Assembly (NCBI RefSeq): GCF_037975245.1
Contig: NC_092564.1
Span: forward strand, 7,539,984-7,603,983
DNA: 64,000 nucleotides
Source of the DNA: Apostichopus japonicus
Lineage: Eukaryota > Echinodermata > Holothuroidea > Aspidochirotida > Stichopodidae
Direction: 5' to 3'
Shown: positions 46,104 through 57,300 of the stretch, piece by piece
Layout: every line of letters starts with the position of its first letter
Numbering within the stretch: the stretch's first letter is position 1
Position numbers and translations under genes: made by a program
Notes under the pieces: model-generated
Seen by the model: the letters and a program-made list of their open reading frames with translations, nothing else
The model's database searches: none
Told to the model about the DNA's origin: nothing

Positions 46104-49100
46104 CTAAAATATTAGATAGCAATTAAAGGAGCATATTTCTATCACTGAAAATTTATCAATTTATGTCTTCAAGCTATAACAATAGTAATGAAATTATGAA
46201 AAGTATATACACAATGGCTCTTTACATAAAAGAATATTTCAAAGCACTTTACAAGGAAATAGAGATCACAATGAACTAATTTAATGTCAACCCCATTAAT
46301 CAGACCATAATGCAGTACTCCTCCATCCCTCTTCTTCAGTTGTTAAACAAAAATTATAGTTTACCAGTCACCACAAACCTTACATCAAGACATAAAATGA
46401 CATCCATAAAATGTTAAGACTTTTTAAAGGAGACACAAATCCAATCATCTTCATAGGAACTGAGATAACTGTGATAAACCAATACCTGTTACAGCTAAGA
46501 TAACTCCTATGCCATTTGAGAGATATCACAGGGTTAGCATTCCTTCAATCAGAAGGCTGAAGACTTGAGCAAGTCTTAACATGACCTCATTAAAGCCACG
46601 TATGTATTTGAGATCCTCCTGCAGGCAGGAAGAAGCTATCATTGGCTTATCAAAGCCGCAAGCTGACCGAAGTCAGTCTCTTAGATTCATATATTAACAT
46701 CCATGTTTATGAATTGTCAATTGTCAAGAACACTGTAACTGGACGACATACATTAATCTTGGAATGACTCGAAACTCAGGACCTTATGACTGAAAGGCAT
46801 TGGCATTAACCACTGAGCTAACACTCCCTGAGCTAACACCCACTGAGCTATTACACTCCCACGTATGTTTCTAGTTCTATGTTTTAACTTATTTTAGTTT
46901 TGTCTTTCTAAAATAGCGATGAGTTTTTGCAAAAGCTGAAATCTAAAACATTCAACATGGCTTAATGTTTCGACATTAGTTTCGACATCAACAACAGCAT
47001 GTGTTCACATTGATTATTTGAAAAGAAAAACAAGAAAGGAAGTAATAGAATTTCAGATGAGAGTGGCACCATGACATCACAGATTTACAAATTGAGAGCC
47101 TTCAGACACAATTTTGAGACAAGGGTATCTTCAAAATGGAGAAAGGTTTTTTGGGGACTGTTTTGGGGGAGTTGTTCATAACAAAAATCTGTCATATAAG
47201 ATGCTGGTTGGGTTTATTTATGTATTCTCTACTACGAGAAAGTTTACAGTATCCACTCTACAGGTGAAGTCTACTTTAAAGAAAGTTCAAGATCCCTAGC
47301 CCAGCATTCAATTAAGTGAATTTTTGTTTTCGCATAGCTAAAAATGCTACATAATTGGTTTTGTATAGCAATTGACCAAATTTGTGTAGCAATTTTTGCC
47401 CAAAATTGCACATTTTGCGACTGTAAACAAACCCCAAGTACTGACACTCGCATTATTACGCTATACATTTTGACAATTGCATCGCAAGTGCGGAGAAGCA
47501 CGTCGCATTTTGCGATGCGATACCTGCTAAATCGAACGCTGCCATTGGACAACATTGACCAATCAACTGAGCAGCCAGAAATTTATATTAATTGAATTAC
47601 ATACAGACTGGAAAGAGCAAAGAATTCTCCTTTCATAGTTGATATTTTCCAGTCAGTTTTCTGTTGTTCAATTACTCGTATAATTATACACAGACTAGTC
47701 AGACAAAAAATCATTTTTGCGCTTCATCATATTACAGTTTGTAATTGAACAACTGCTCAGCCATCATCTCATGGGACACATGTGGCCTCCACACTAGATG
47801 TTGGCTAACGTTTCTCTAGAGGCTTTGGAGGGTCTTTATACTCCTGAGTAAATGGCAAATAGGATAAATTAGACAACCTGACATTTGCTACTCACATTTT
47901 TGAAAACCATTGAACTTGTGTAGTGAATTCTGGAAAGGCTACCAACCTGTCAGTTAGGAAAAAGGAGACACCATTATATATTTAACATATGAAGTGAGAA
48001 ATATCCTGAAAAAGAATATTATCATCCTCCTGTTTAATATAAGGTTTTGCTTTCTTTCCTACATGGATAATCCATAGATGGCTAAAGTAATTAGAACAAT
48101 GTCTTCTTTCAATCTTTTCTTGTCTTGAATTATCTCCACATTGTGCAAGTACAAATTCCCCTATAGCAGCTCCACCAAAAATTCTCCTTCAAATTAAATA
48201 TATATATTGATGTACATGTAACATATACTCATATAACTGACTTACATCAGAGAACAACTGTAATGCACGGAAGTTATAAACTAATAAAATTCTTCAGTAT
48301 GTAGCTTACAAATCAATTTGATGAATAGTGACAATGAATGTTACTGTACTTGTTGATAATCACTGGTGGCAATTCACAAATAGGATTGAACTGAATGATT
48401 AAGTTTAGAAGCCATTTTCTTTTGTTGAATTTTAATAATCAATTAAACAAATGGAATCATGGCACAAGAAGTAAATAAACCATCATATCCACTGTGTGAA
48501 CAGTGATTATCTTCATTAAGCTAAAAATGACATCATTATATCAGATTCTTAACTGACATGAAGTTGTATTACTAACAATAACTTTTTACTCATGTCAAAT
48601 ATTATCAGAGTAACCAACATTCTGTATTTAGTAACCAGTGAAGACAAGGCATATCCCTAATTGTAGTCTGGTCATCTGAGACAACCAGATTTATGTTCAT
48701 ACAACCAATCAGTTGTATAGGTTGTCTGGTGGACTACCAATTATTTACATCAAATTCAGATTGATTGTAACTAAATACTCAAATATTGAAATATGTAAAA
48801 TGATAAATTGGTATCCCCTTAAAGCTGGTTTTCTATTGACCAACTACACATCTGCCCTGTAGTGTACATATTGGTCATTGTTATTTTGTAACATTTTTTG
48901 GGTAAACCAAACTTCTTGTTAGGACAACCAAAAAGTAAGGCATGGTTGTCTGAAGGACAACCAGAAAAAAAAAGAATTCCTTAAAATTTGGCCCAGGTTC
49001 TTGCAAGAGGCAGTTGCCTCATTGAGTTCATGTTCAAAAGCATTTGTCAGCTGTTTTGCAACCGTTTATTGCCCAGAAATTCTTGCGGCATGGGTTTCTT

Positions 49101-51764
49101 TTCTAATTCTCTTAACTAGACTGAGAATAATGCATATAGACCCTTCTTCGACATTTAAGCTTTGCTTAACACTCATGTCAATACAATTCAATCAAACCCC
49201 GGCAATAGGTTAAGAAAGGAAACACAATGTAGCTCCATTAAAGTTTGACTTTTAGTAGCTGCAAACTGCTGACTTGTGGGAGCTGCTTAGCTTCTTTTGT
49301 TAATTACATTGATGCATAACACTTCGAATTGAACCCTAACCAATGTCCACCCCCCCCCCCCACTAAAAATACAAATAAGATAAATGTTGATTAGACTGCA
49401 AGAAAGTTGGCAATCTCTTTTGTAAAGTGCTCTACATTGGCTATAAGTGTATGATATAGTGTGGACATTCTTCTAAAGATAGTTGTCTGCATCTGCTTAG
49501 TATATATAACCGAAACACATGCATATCTCTATGAATATCATTTTCATAAAATTAATGGTAACTTCCTCAGTTCAGGGGATATATATTTTTCTGACAAGGA
49601 AATTACTGATGATCGTTAATGAGTGTGTTATATTAATAAATCAATACACATCTACAAATGAAACATTTCAAGGTACACTTGGGATTAGAGCAACAAAACT
49701 GGCTGTTACAAGAGCAGGCCAAACCTCCCACCCCATGACTGTAGGCTATAGAGGCCAGTGAAATTTGATAGAACATAAGACATTTCTGATTGCTGGTTTA
49801 AAAAAAACTGTTACTTTGATAGTAAACAATAGCATGGCATGGCAAAATGTTATGCAGAATGATCAACTTGCTATACAAGTAGTGTTGCCATATACGTCCG
49901 TATTTTGTCGGACAAGTCCTCAATAAATATAATGTTGAAAGTATACCGTTTTTTTTATGGCTTTTTTATATTGTAGCATTTGTTTTATTCTTGCACTGCA
50001 TTTTAAGGCATTTTAGCAATTTTCAACCATAATCTAGCCACTGTTGCTATACTTATTTATGTGTGTTGAGAAGGTATTAATTTTTTATAATTTTTAAGAT
50101 TTCTATACCATGCATATTGTATGTTAGCCTATAACCCAATGTGATACAGTATATCGATACCGGTGTGTACTGTGTATATATGTATTTATGTAATGCAATA
50201 CATGCAAAATTAATTATCGAGGCAGCTTCAAGGATACATAGCGCTAAAGTGTGTGTCGGGCAGGGGGCAGGATGTCTTCAGGAATTTCCTGTTTTGAATG
50301 TTCAGATATGGCAACCATATGTTCAAGTTCAAGATGTAAAGCAGTTTGAAAAAAGGAACCATAGCATATTATAAGAGGTGAATTCAGAATCTGCTGAACT
50401 GCTACACGACATTTGACATCAAATTATTCCTTGCATTGGGCATTTCATTTGCTCTGTCTCTACAATTGGACCAGAGGTTTGGCAAGTTTATCATCATGAT
50501 AGTGTGGTAGTATCATGGGGAGGATAGACCTAGCTATAATCCAGATATGAATAAGTTCTGCTGTGTTTATAATGGAATGCATTCAGGACTTTTTAAGTTT
50601 GGCTTAAGTTCTGTAGGTCTTCACAAGCCTTCAAACACTTGAACCAGACTTCACTAAGTATTACTATTAGGCTAAGGGCCTGCAGGCTAATTTAGCCCTA
50701 ACCTAACTCAACCCTAACCTAGTTTGTAACAGCAAAACAACGTATAGTAAACCTAACCTATCCATGACACGGCCAGTACTACTAGGCCTAGTACTAGTGA
50801 GAGTGACCCCCATGTTACTGGTGCTAGTGTTAGGCTACAGTACTTTCAATAGACTATTCCTAACGTAGGCTAGGCTAGTTAAAAAGAGCTCCAAAATTAT
50901 GAGCACCTCAGGTTTCTAACCCACCCACTTTTTCTGAAGTTTATCGTATAATTACATTAAATGTTTCAGAGAACTACCTTTACCACTAGTTTCGCAGCTT
51001 GCCTGTGCTACAACAAGCCCTGGATGTAAATACAACTACAAGTTGGTGCTATTATTGTCGAAGGTTTGCTAAACAAACAAACAAACAGAAGTTGCTTTTA
51101 TGTGACCAGCTTCATTTCACCATTTCAGATATTGAATGTCGGGCAGTATATTTTCGTTGGATCGTAACACTGATCTGTACAGATCAGTGGATCGTAACTA
51201 TATTTTGCACTAATGTAGCAGATTTTTGGTTATGCATTATGATAACACACTCATTGGTGTAATGAGCTGAAGTAGCAAGGGTTTACCTAGAGATTTTACC
51301 TCTGGTGTCGAGACTTTCACTCGTATACTCTGAAGTTGCATATATACAAGAAAATAACACATGCAGCATTTGTTATTGTTAACCATGACTAGTTCGTAAC
51401 AAATTGCACTAGAACTACTACCAGTAGTAGTAGGTCCTCGCAGAGATGTTTTCTTGCCTGCAGATTAAGCTTCAAATTATGTTTAATACATAATACAGAT
51501 TCGCAATGCTGAAATGATAGACGTAAACATATAGCGTTATGTTTGAGAGTAGTAAGTAACCAATACAGAGTTACCCTCTCTTGCAGAAACAGACAACACA
51601 CGTCTCACGTTTAGACTAGAGAAAGTGCTTCTGCTGGCCTACAGTGGGCTACTGTAACTTGTTTCTGTAGTGTTGCTGTTAGGCCTATGCCTAAGTTAAT
51701 GCATGTTGATGCAGTTGTAGCTACATGGTTAAAGCAGGGAGTTGTTATGGAACTGCCTGGTTGA
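46104..51764. other. Region upstream of STRAD exon a; no clear exon
   Basis: This probably contains the missing STRAD 5' exon(s) and the intron(s) before exon a, but no exon with a recognisable product was found on either strand. It holds a SINE copy at 46611-46902, a possible MITE near 49889-50325 (GTGTTGCCATAT with inverted ATATGGCAAC), and a few telomere-like CCTAACC words at 50690-50760. Confidence 0.4.
46611..46902 (-). mobile_element. tRNA-derived SINE, copy 2
   Basis: The second copy of the SINE at 28072-28370, with the same repeated GCTCAG head, a degraded B box (GAGTTTCGAGTCATTCC on the minus strand) and the same TCCTCCTGCAGGC tail. Confidence 0.75.
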
Positions 51765-51898
51765 AAGCATTGAAGACTCGTCCCAAACCGTGTGCCGCGC
51801 TCTGAAAAAGTTAACTTTCAGTTGCTTGCAAGTGAAGTTTTCTTCTTGTCGCTACAAAATGCAGACAGTAATGAAAAGTGATACCTTGTTATCTTTTA

Positions 51899-52173
51899 GG
51901 CCGTGGCTATTCTTACGACTAGTCGTAACAATTATAAACTATTCTTACGACATCGGCGAATTCAAGCGCAGTAAAGTAAATAAAGCAACTGCGCATGTAG
52001 TACTAGTAGGGGTAACCCTAACCCTAAACACTAACCTTAACCCTAACCGGAAATTATTGTTACTCCTAGTCGTAAAAATAGTACTCCTAGTCGTAAAAAT
52101 AGCCACGTTAAAGCAACTGCGCATGCATCTTTACAAATTATTCTTACGACTAGTTGTAAGAATAGCCACTTTG
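51899..52173. mobile_element. 275-bp TIR element nested in copy A (9-bp TSD)
   Basis: The ends read GTGGCTATTCTTACGACTAG and, inverted, GTGGCTATTCTTACAACTAG. It is flanked by TATCTTTTA at 51890-51898 and 52174-52182, where the intact homologue has a single TATCTTTA. An 8-9 bp duplication suits hAT or Mutator types. Inside are telomere-like CCCTAA units (52013-52051). Confidence 0.82.
52013..52051. repeat. Telomere-like (CCCTAA)n stretch
   Basis: Four or so CCTAA/CCCTAA units, some imperfect, lie inside the 275-bp TIR element. Confidence 0.7.
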
Positions 52174-52398
52174 TATCTTTTATCTAGACCTGAAATGTCC
52201 ATCGCTGCTATGTACACTGTGTTGTGGGTATTGACTGTAGCTGTATGTTTTGACTGTACACTAATGTATAATTACCGACAGTAGAAGCTGTGTGTGTATT
52301 TTCTGGGATCGATGGTGGTGTCTAACACTTCTGTAACACCTTATTCGAAACTAGGTCAGATTACCCGCATGAGACGTTTCTTTGTGCGCGAGTCTTAA

Positions 52399-53859
52399 AG
52401 AGGTTATGAAATGAAAAATTTTCATGTCTTAGAATGGTTTATCTACATTACTACAACACCATCCATGCACAACTTTCCGTAAATACGGCTTCAAACGCCA
52501 GAAATTCGCTGTCAAAGTATTCTCCAGAGACCTCTCGAGCTGCCACTCGTAAAAAAAAGCAAAGCTGCCCACCGCAGTTCATCTGACGTCATCAAAGGAA
52601 CCATTTCTGCCAAAGCCGACTCCCCGCTGTTTACCGATACGGCGTTACACAGTTTACTACATGTAACCACAACACTCTTCTCATCAATTGAAAATGTCTT
52701 CTCCCGAATCTTCCGATTCCGAGGAAAAATCTCTCAGGACATTCGTAAGCTTTGACGAAAATGATTTTCTTGAGGAAGAAGAGGAGGAAATAGTTTTCGA
52801 GGGTGATGAAGATAATATCGGTGTTTTTCCCGATCAATTGAGCCCCTTGCAGAAGAATTGTAAAACGATCCCGGTGGCCGAGACGCGTCGCTGCCGATCG
52901 AAGTCCCCAAGCAGAACGGTTGGACGACCCTGAACCGAAACTGGTCGGTTGAGCATAAACAAAACCACCATTATTAACCATCATATGATTTATATTATCT
53001 CGAATGTCGATGATCCTGCTACTTAACTTCGTAGCGAAGCTTCTAGAATTTTGTGTCTTATAGTGCAAGGAAAATGTGACATTCTGTACATTGCAACCCT
53101 ATAGTTCTAGTAGTGGTAACATGGGGTCTAGACCTAACTAATAGACGTTGTATAACAGGCTAGCCCATGTAATTGTATCATCCAACTGTTACGTAAAATC
53201 AAAACACAACGCCAGTTTTACCACAAAAGAAAACTTGCAGATCTAGTGTTGATTGTTCTAAAACCAACTGGCTTTAAAATTTGTGCGAAATATTAGGTAA
53301 CCATAAAAAAAATCGTCATTTGCTGTATCAAGGAGGCCTAGGCTATGGTCATAACAAGTAATTTGGCAACATTATAGGCCTACAGGCACTCGTAATGTTG
53401 TGTATGTGTAGTGTTTTGAGCGAGTCGTGTTCAAATTCTTCGATTTCTGTCATCTTTTGGAAAAGCTTGCAGTAGAAATCCGTCTTTACTTGTGGTGGAG
53501 CAACCTGATACCACATATCGGCTCGGCATTTTTAACATTTACGAGATAAATTTACATAAAAACAAACTCCAAACACCAAATCTCAATTACTACGGAGCAC
53601 TGCAACAGTGTAATGGTGTGTGTTCTCAGACGTTTAAGAATGTAAACATAGCGTCTCGGAAGTGAGCTGAGTTCCTCGACTGACGTCACGCCGCGTTACC
53701 GTAAATACAAAATTTTTAGAAAGTTTTTATTACCCTCGAATTTTTGATCATTTATTCCTGGAGGATGCAAGCTTCGTTTGACACAAATTGGGTATCATTG
53801 GAGAGCTACGAGTGTACAGAATACGATAATAAAGATTTTTTTTTCATTTCATAACCTCT
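52399..53859. mobile_element. 1,461-bp TTAA-flanked TIR element (Kolobok- or piggyBac-like)
   Basis: A perfect 20-bp terminal inverted repeat (AGAGGTTATGAAATGAAAAA) sits between TTAA target sites (52395-52398, 53860-53863). TTAA duplications mark the Kolobok and piggyBac superfamilies. The element holds one acidic open frame but no transposase domain that I can see. Confidence 0.8.
52694..52933 (+). CDS. Small acidic ORF inside the TTAA element
   Basis: An 80-codon frame starts MSSPESSDSEEKSLRTF, has a run of Glu (EEEEEE) followed by IVFEGDEDN, and ends in an Arg/Ser-rich stretch (RRCRSKSPSRT). It lies wholly within the TIR element, so it is probably the N-terminal exon or remnant of a transposon protein. 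A role as a cellular gene is not supported. Confidence 0.4.
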   Translation: MSSPESSDSEEKSLRTFVSFDENDFLEEEEEEIVFEGDEDNIGVFPDQLSPLQKNCKTIPVAETRRCRSKSPSRTVGRP

Positions 53860-53947
53860 TTAATTGCATTTTGGCTTTATGGTTATTAAACCAATTCTGC
53901 ACTAAACGCAAGTTTAATTTGCAGCCTTTGTTGCTGTTATGTTATGT

Positions 53948-54016
53948 TCGGTCAGCTTGCAGCTTCGATAAGCCAATGATGGCTTCTTCGCAAGTTCCTG
54001 CTTGCAGGAGGATCTA
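53948..54016 (+). mobile_element. tRNA-derived SINE tail fragment, copy 3
   Basis: CAGCTTGCAGCTTCGATAAG through GCTTGCAGGAGGATCT matches the complement of the tail of the SINE copies at 28072 and 46611. The tRNA-like head is absent. Confidence 0.6.
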
Positions 54017-54374
54017 AAGTACATAAGTTGTAGGAAAAGAACCTCAAAATTTGTTTGATAGAAAGGAAGAAATTATGTTTGTGATTGAGTTTCTCAGTAG
54101 GCATGAGTTAAGCTATCGGTTAGCATATATGTTATAGTTAAAGAAGATCATAGAATTCATACCATTCTTCCACTACTATTGGTACCATAATATACATACC
54201 ATGTAAAGCAACCAACAACTTCAAGTATTATAATCTTCCAATACATTATTTAATGACAAGTTTGATTGTTTTTCAGCATATGTTATCACACAATAAACTC
54301 CTAGCAGACTTTATAAGGCGTGGACATTTGTTGGATTGAAACTATCATCAAACTTTATTAAGCAGATATTGCAG

Positions 54375-54394
54375 CTTGTGCATGATGTTGTGGG
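54375..54394 (+). CDS. NPL/zinc-finger gene exon 1 (start codon)
   Basis: This micro-exon lies between an ATATTGCAG acceptor and a GTATGT donor and reads M-M-L-W-G across the junction. That recreates the (F/L)WG start of NPL domains. Coding starts at 54382. The acceptor suggests an upstream untranslated exon. Confidence 0.68.
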
Positions 54395-57300
54395 GTATGT
54401 TGTTTATTTCAATGCAATATTTTTAACAACTTTCAAACATTGTATAAGCTTTATGAAGAATATATATTTGTTACAAGAAATATATTGTATGTAGCCTATG
54501 TGGTATGATTTTAGGGATGTACAAAGAATAGTTGGTGTAGTTGTTTAAGTTATTGAGTAATCATGTCTTACATTTAATTAACATGAAAGGAACATACTAA
54601 CTATAAGGATTTGAAGTGGATTAGGCTTTATGTGATCTTATGTTTTTAGAAATTACCTAGTGGTGCAAAAGCTTGCCTTTGACTAACTTTGAGAAAATTC
54701 TCACTTACAACAGAGCAAACTCACATTTCAAATTTAAATGCGGAAGACCTACAGTAAGGTATGGCATGCACATCATATGGTCTTTCTGCGAATTAAAATA
54801 TGGCCACAAGGTGAAGAGACCTTTGTCACACTTTACTCAGGTACCTACTGCATGATGATGCAGCAATGTAAAACCCCTGAAACAGATTTCAGGTTTTTTA
54901 TTAATATTGTTTCAGACTTTGGAAGAACTGAACAGTATGAGTGCATGCAGTCAGTCAATATTTCTTTTCCATAGGTTTGACACTATTGCCAGGAAATGTC
55001 TTCACTGAGACAATTGAGTATGATGTCCATTTGTCCATGGCTGCCTTGGAAACGAGACAAAGCCATGGTACGTTCATAAACTAAGGTTGACGTTTTCATA
55101 TTTTAGTACCTTTTTCTTGACTCAGACCCCTTCGTATTTATCCTTCTGATTAAAGACAAGTATATGTTTATCCTTGATGAGGACAGAAATAAATACATGC
55201 TCCCTCTGTGAGCAAACTTGGCCATTGAACTTAACAGTAAAAAACTTCCCATGCATTTCTCAGAATCTTGTAAAGGCATTCAAAATTGATTAAATAGAAA
55301 TTACTGTACCAATGAACAATTATCATTCTTAATGACTACTGAAGAACTGTTTCTAATTTACCTTTTCTTATGAACATCATATGTTGGCCATATGTCTTTC
55401 TTCTTTAACATGTCTCATGTTTGCTGTTCAAGTTATTGATTGGTTTTCTTCTCTTCTTAACAAACATATACTAGGTGGCAAATTCCGAGAGGGAGAGGCA
55501 CAAGTGATATTACAGACAGACCAAGGTGAATTTGTTGTGTGTACTCTCATATTTGGAAGTGTACTACAACAGAACCTCAACATGAAGATTATGGCAGGAG
55601 AAAAAGTCACTCTTTACTCAGAAGGAAAAGGTGAAAAAAGTAACTGATTATCGGTGGCCAAGAAAGATATATAACCAGTCAGTTGATTTTATTGAACTCA
55701 GCATTGTATATATACAGAGTATTACTGGACTTGCACATTTATTTTCATGACCAATATCTGAGAAAGATAGCAAAGATTGTAAAATTGTGTATATTTTGTT
55801 ATGGGTTTTTTTTTGGCAGTTTCAAACTAGAGATTTTTGTTGTGCTTTTGAAACTGGCTGCAGTTACAAACATAAAATCTTTTGTCACTGGAGTGTAAAT
55901 ATGTGTCCATGTTAATATGTAGCATTAACAGTGTAAAAGTAAATCACTTTTCAAAACAAACCTTGATACGTGCCTTGGACCGAAAACAATAACATCGCAG
56001 TCTAGACTAGCCCAGTTTACATGTAGCAGTTGAGGAATAATTTCTTATTGACATTAATTTGTAAAGCCTCTTGGCTAGGAGTGGGGGGGCAAGGGGGGGA
56101 ATGAAGACGAAATACTTAATTACATTTTGTATACAGAAAATATGCACCAGTTACTATATTGAGTTTAGTGGGAAAAGGAATAAGATTCTGAAATCCAAAT
56201 TTCATCATCTATACTCTCTCCTGTTTGCAGGCACTATACACCTGACAGGTCATGCAACACTCGGAACGTCTATGAAATTGGATGGCAATAAAAACGTAGT
56301 GCTGAGTAGTACCACAGACAACGGTGAGCTGATGTACAATTAGTTTTTTTCTCTGCATGTAATGTCTGATCAATTTTTTTCTCAAAGGGAGAGTTGCTAC
56401 TGAGCACTTCTTACAGAGAGGGAAATTATGAGGAGTAAGCAGATAAAGTTTTCCTCTTTAAGTGGCAATTCCTGGGAGTTAATGATAGCAGCGTGGTCAT
56501 TGCAATGAGTGACCTGATTATAAAGAAACAAGGTGTGAACAATCATTATTCTTTAATTTTGTCACTTTAGCAATAGTGTTCATGAATGTTTTCTAATTAC
56601 TGAATGCAAATATCGAAAGGCTCAGATTTTCATTTTTTGCTTAATTGTTCTTCTTTACGTGCTTTCCATTCCTTTAAAACCCAGTATCTTCTAAGGTTAA
56701 TGATATTGAAGACACTATCCAGAGTACCGAGTCTGATATTGGTGGAGAGGACTGCTGGCAGGCTGTATGCAATTCAGGTATTAAATACCTTCTGTTCAAA
56801 CATCACACCAGTTTGACATTTCGTTTTGCCTCTTCAATAAAATGAAGTTTATATACATTCATGAACCTGTCTCATTGTACACAATACAGTTTTGGTTTTC
56901 GTATGAGTGGGAAACCGCAGATAGTCAGTCCTAACTTATAGGCAAAAATTAACATAAATGTTAATGCATGTGATTTGATATCAGAATAACTCATAGTGTT
57001 AGAAAAAACGAGAGCAATAAAGTAATAAGAATCACAAGCAGAACGTACATACAAATTTGCAAAATTAAAAAATCATCAATGAGTGCGTTGGTAACTTTAT
57101 TATGATTGCTTTATGGAGCCAAAACCTCTCTGATACCTTGTTTTTCTTTCTTCTTCCCTCATAGCTAATAATATTCTAACATGTTTGCCACTAGAAAACT
57201 GCTTACAGCATTTCCTTTGCTTGAACAGCAGAATTGAGTTTCATAAATATTGGGGGCGATGCATAATGAGCTTTAATATTAATACTTGTTTTGGACCATA

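Larger units (their letters stand above)
51765..52394. mobile_element. TTAA-type MITE, copy A, interrupted by another element
   Basis: Homologous to the complete element at 60446-60797, starting AAGCATTGAAGACTCG and sharing TGCAGACAGTAATGAAA and TATTTTCTGGGATCGATGGT. Split by a 275-bp insertion (51899-52173). The right end is missing after GCGCGAGTC, where the next TTAA element starts. Confidence 0.75.

Noticed and set aside
49889-50325. Possible TIR element with GTGTTGCCATAT ends
   Set aside because: The inverted match is only about 10-12 bases and no target duplication was found; noted only in the region entry.
52694-52933. Acidic ORF as first exon of the NPL/zinc-finger gene
   Set aside because: It lies wholly inside a TTAA-flanked TIR element, and the micro-exon at 54375-54394 supplies the expected NPL start in the right phase.
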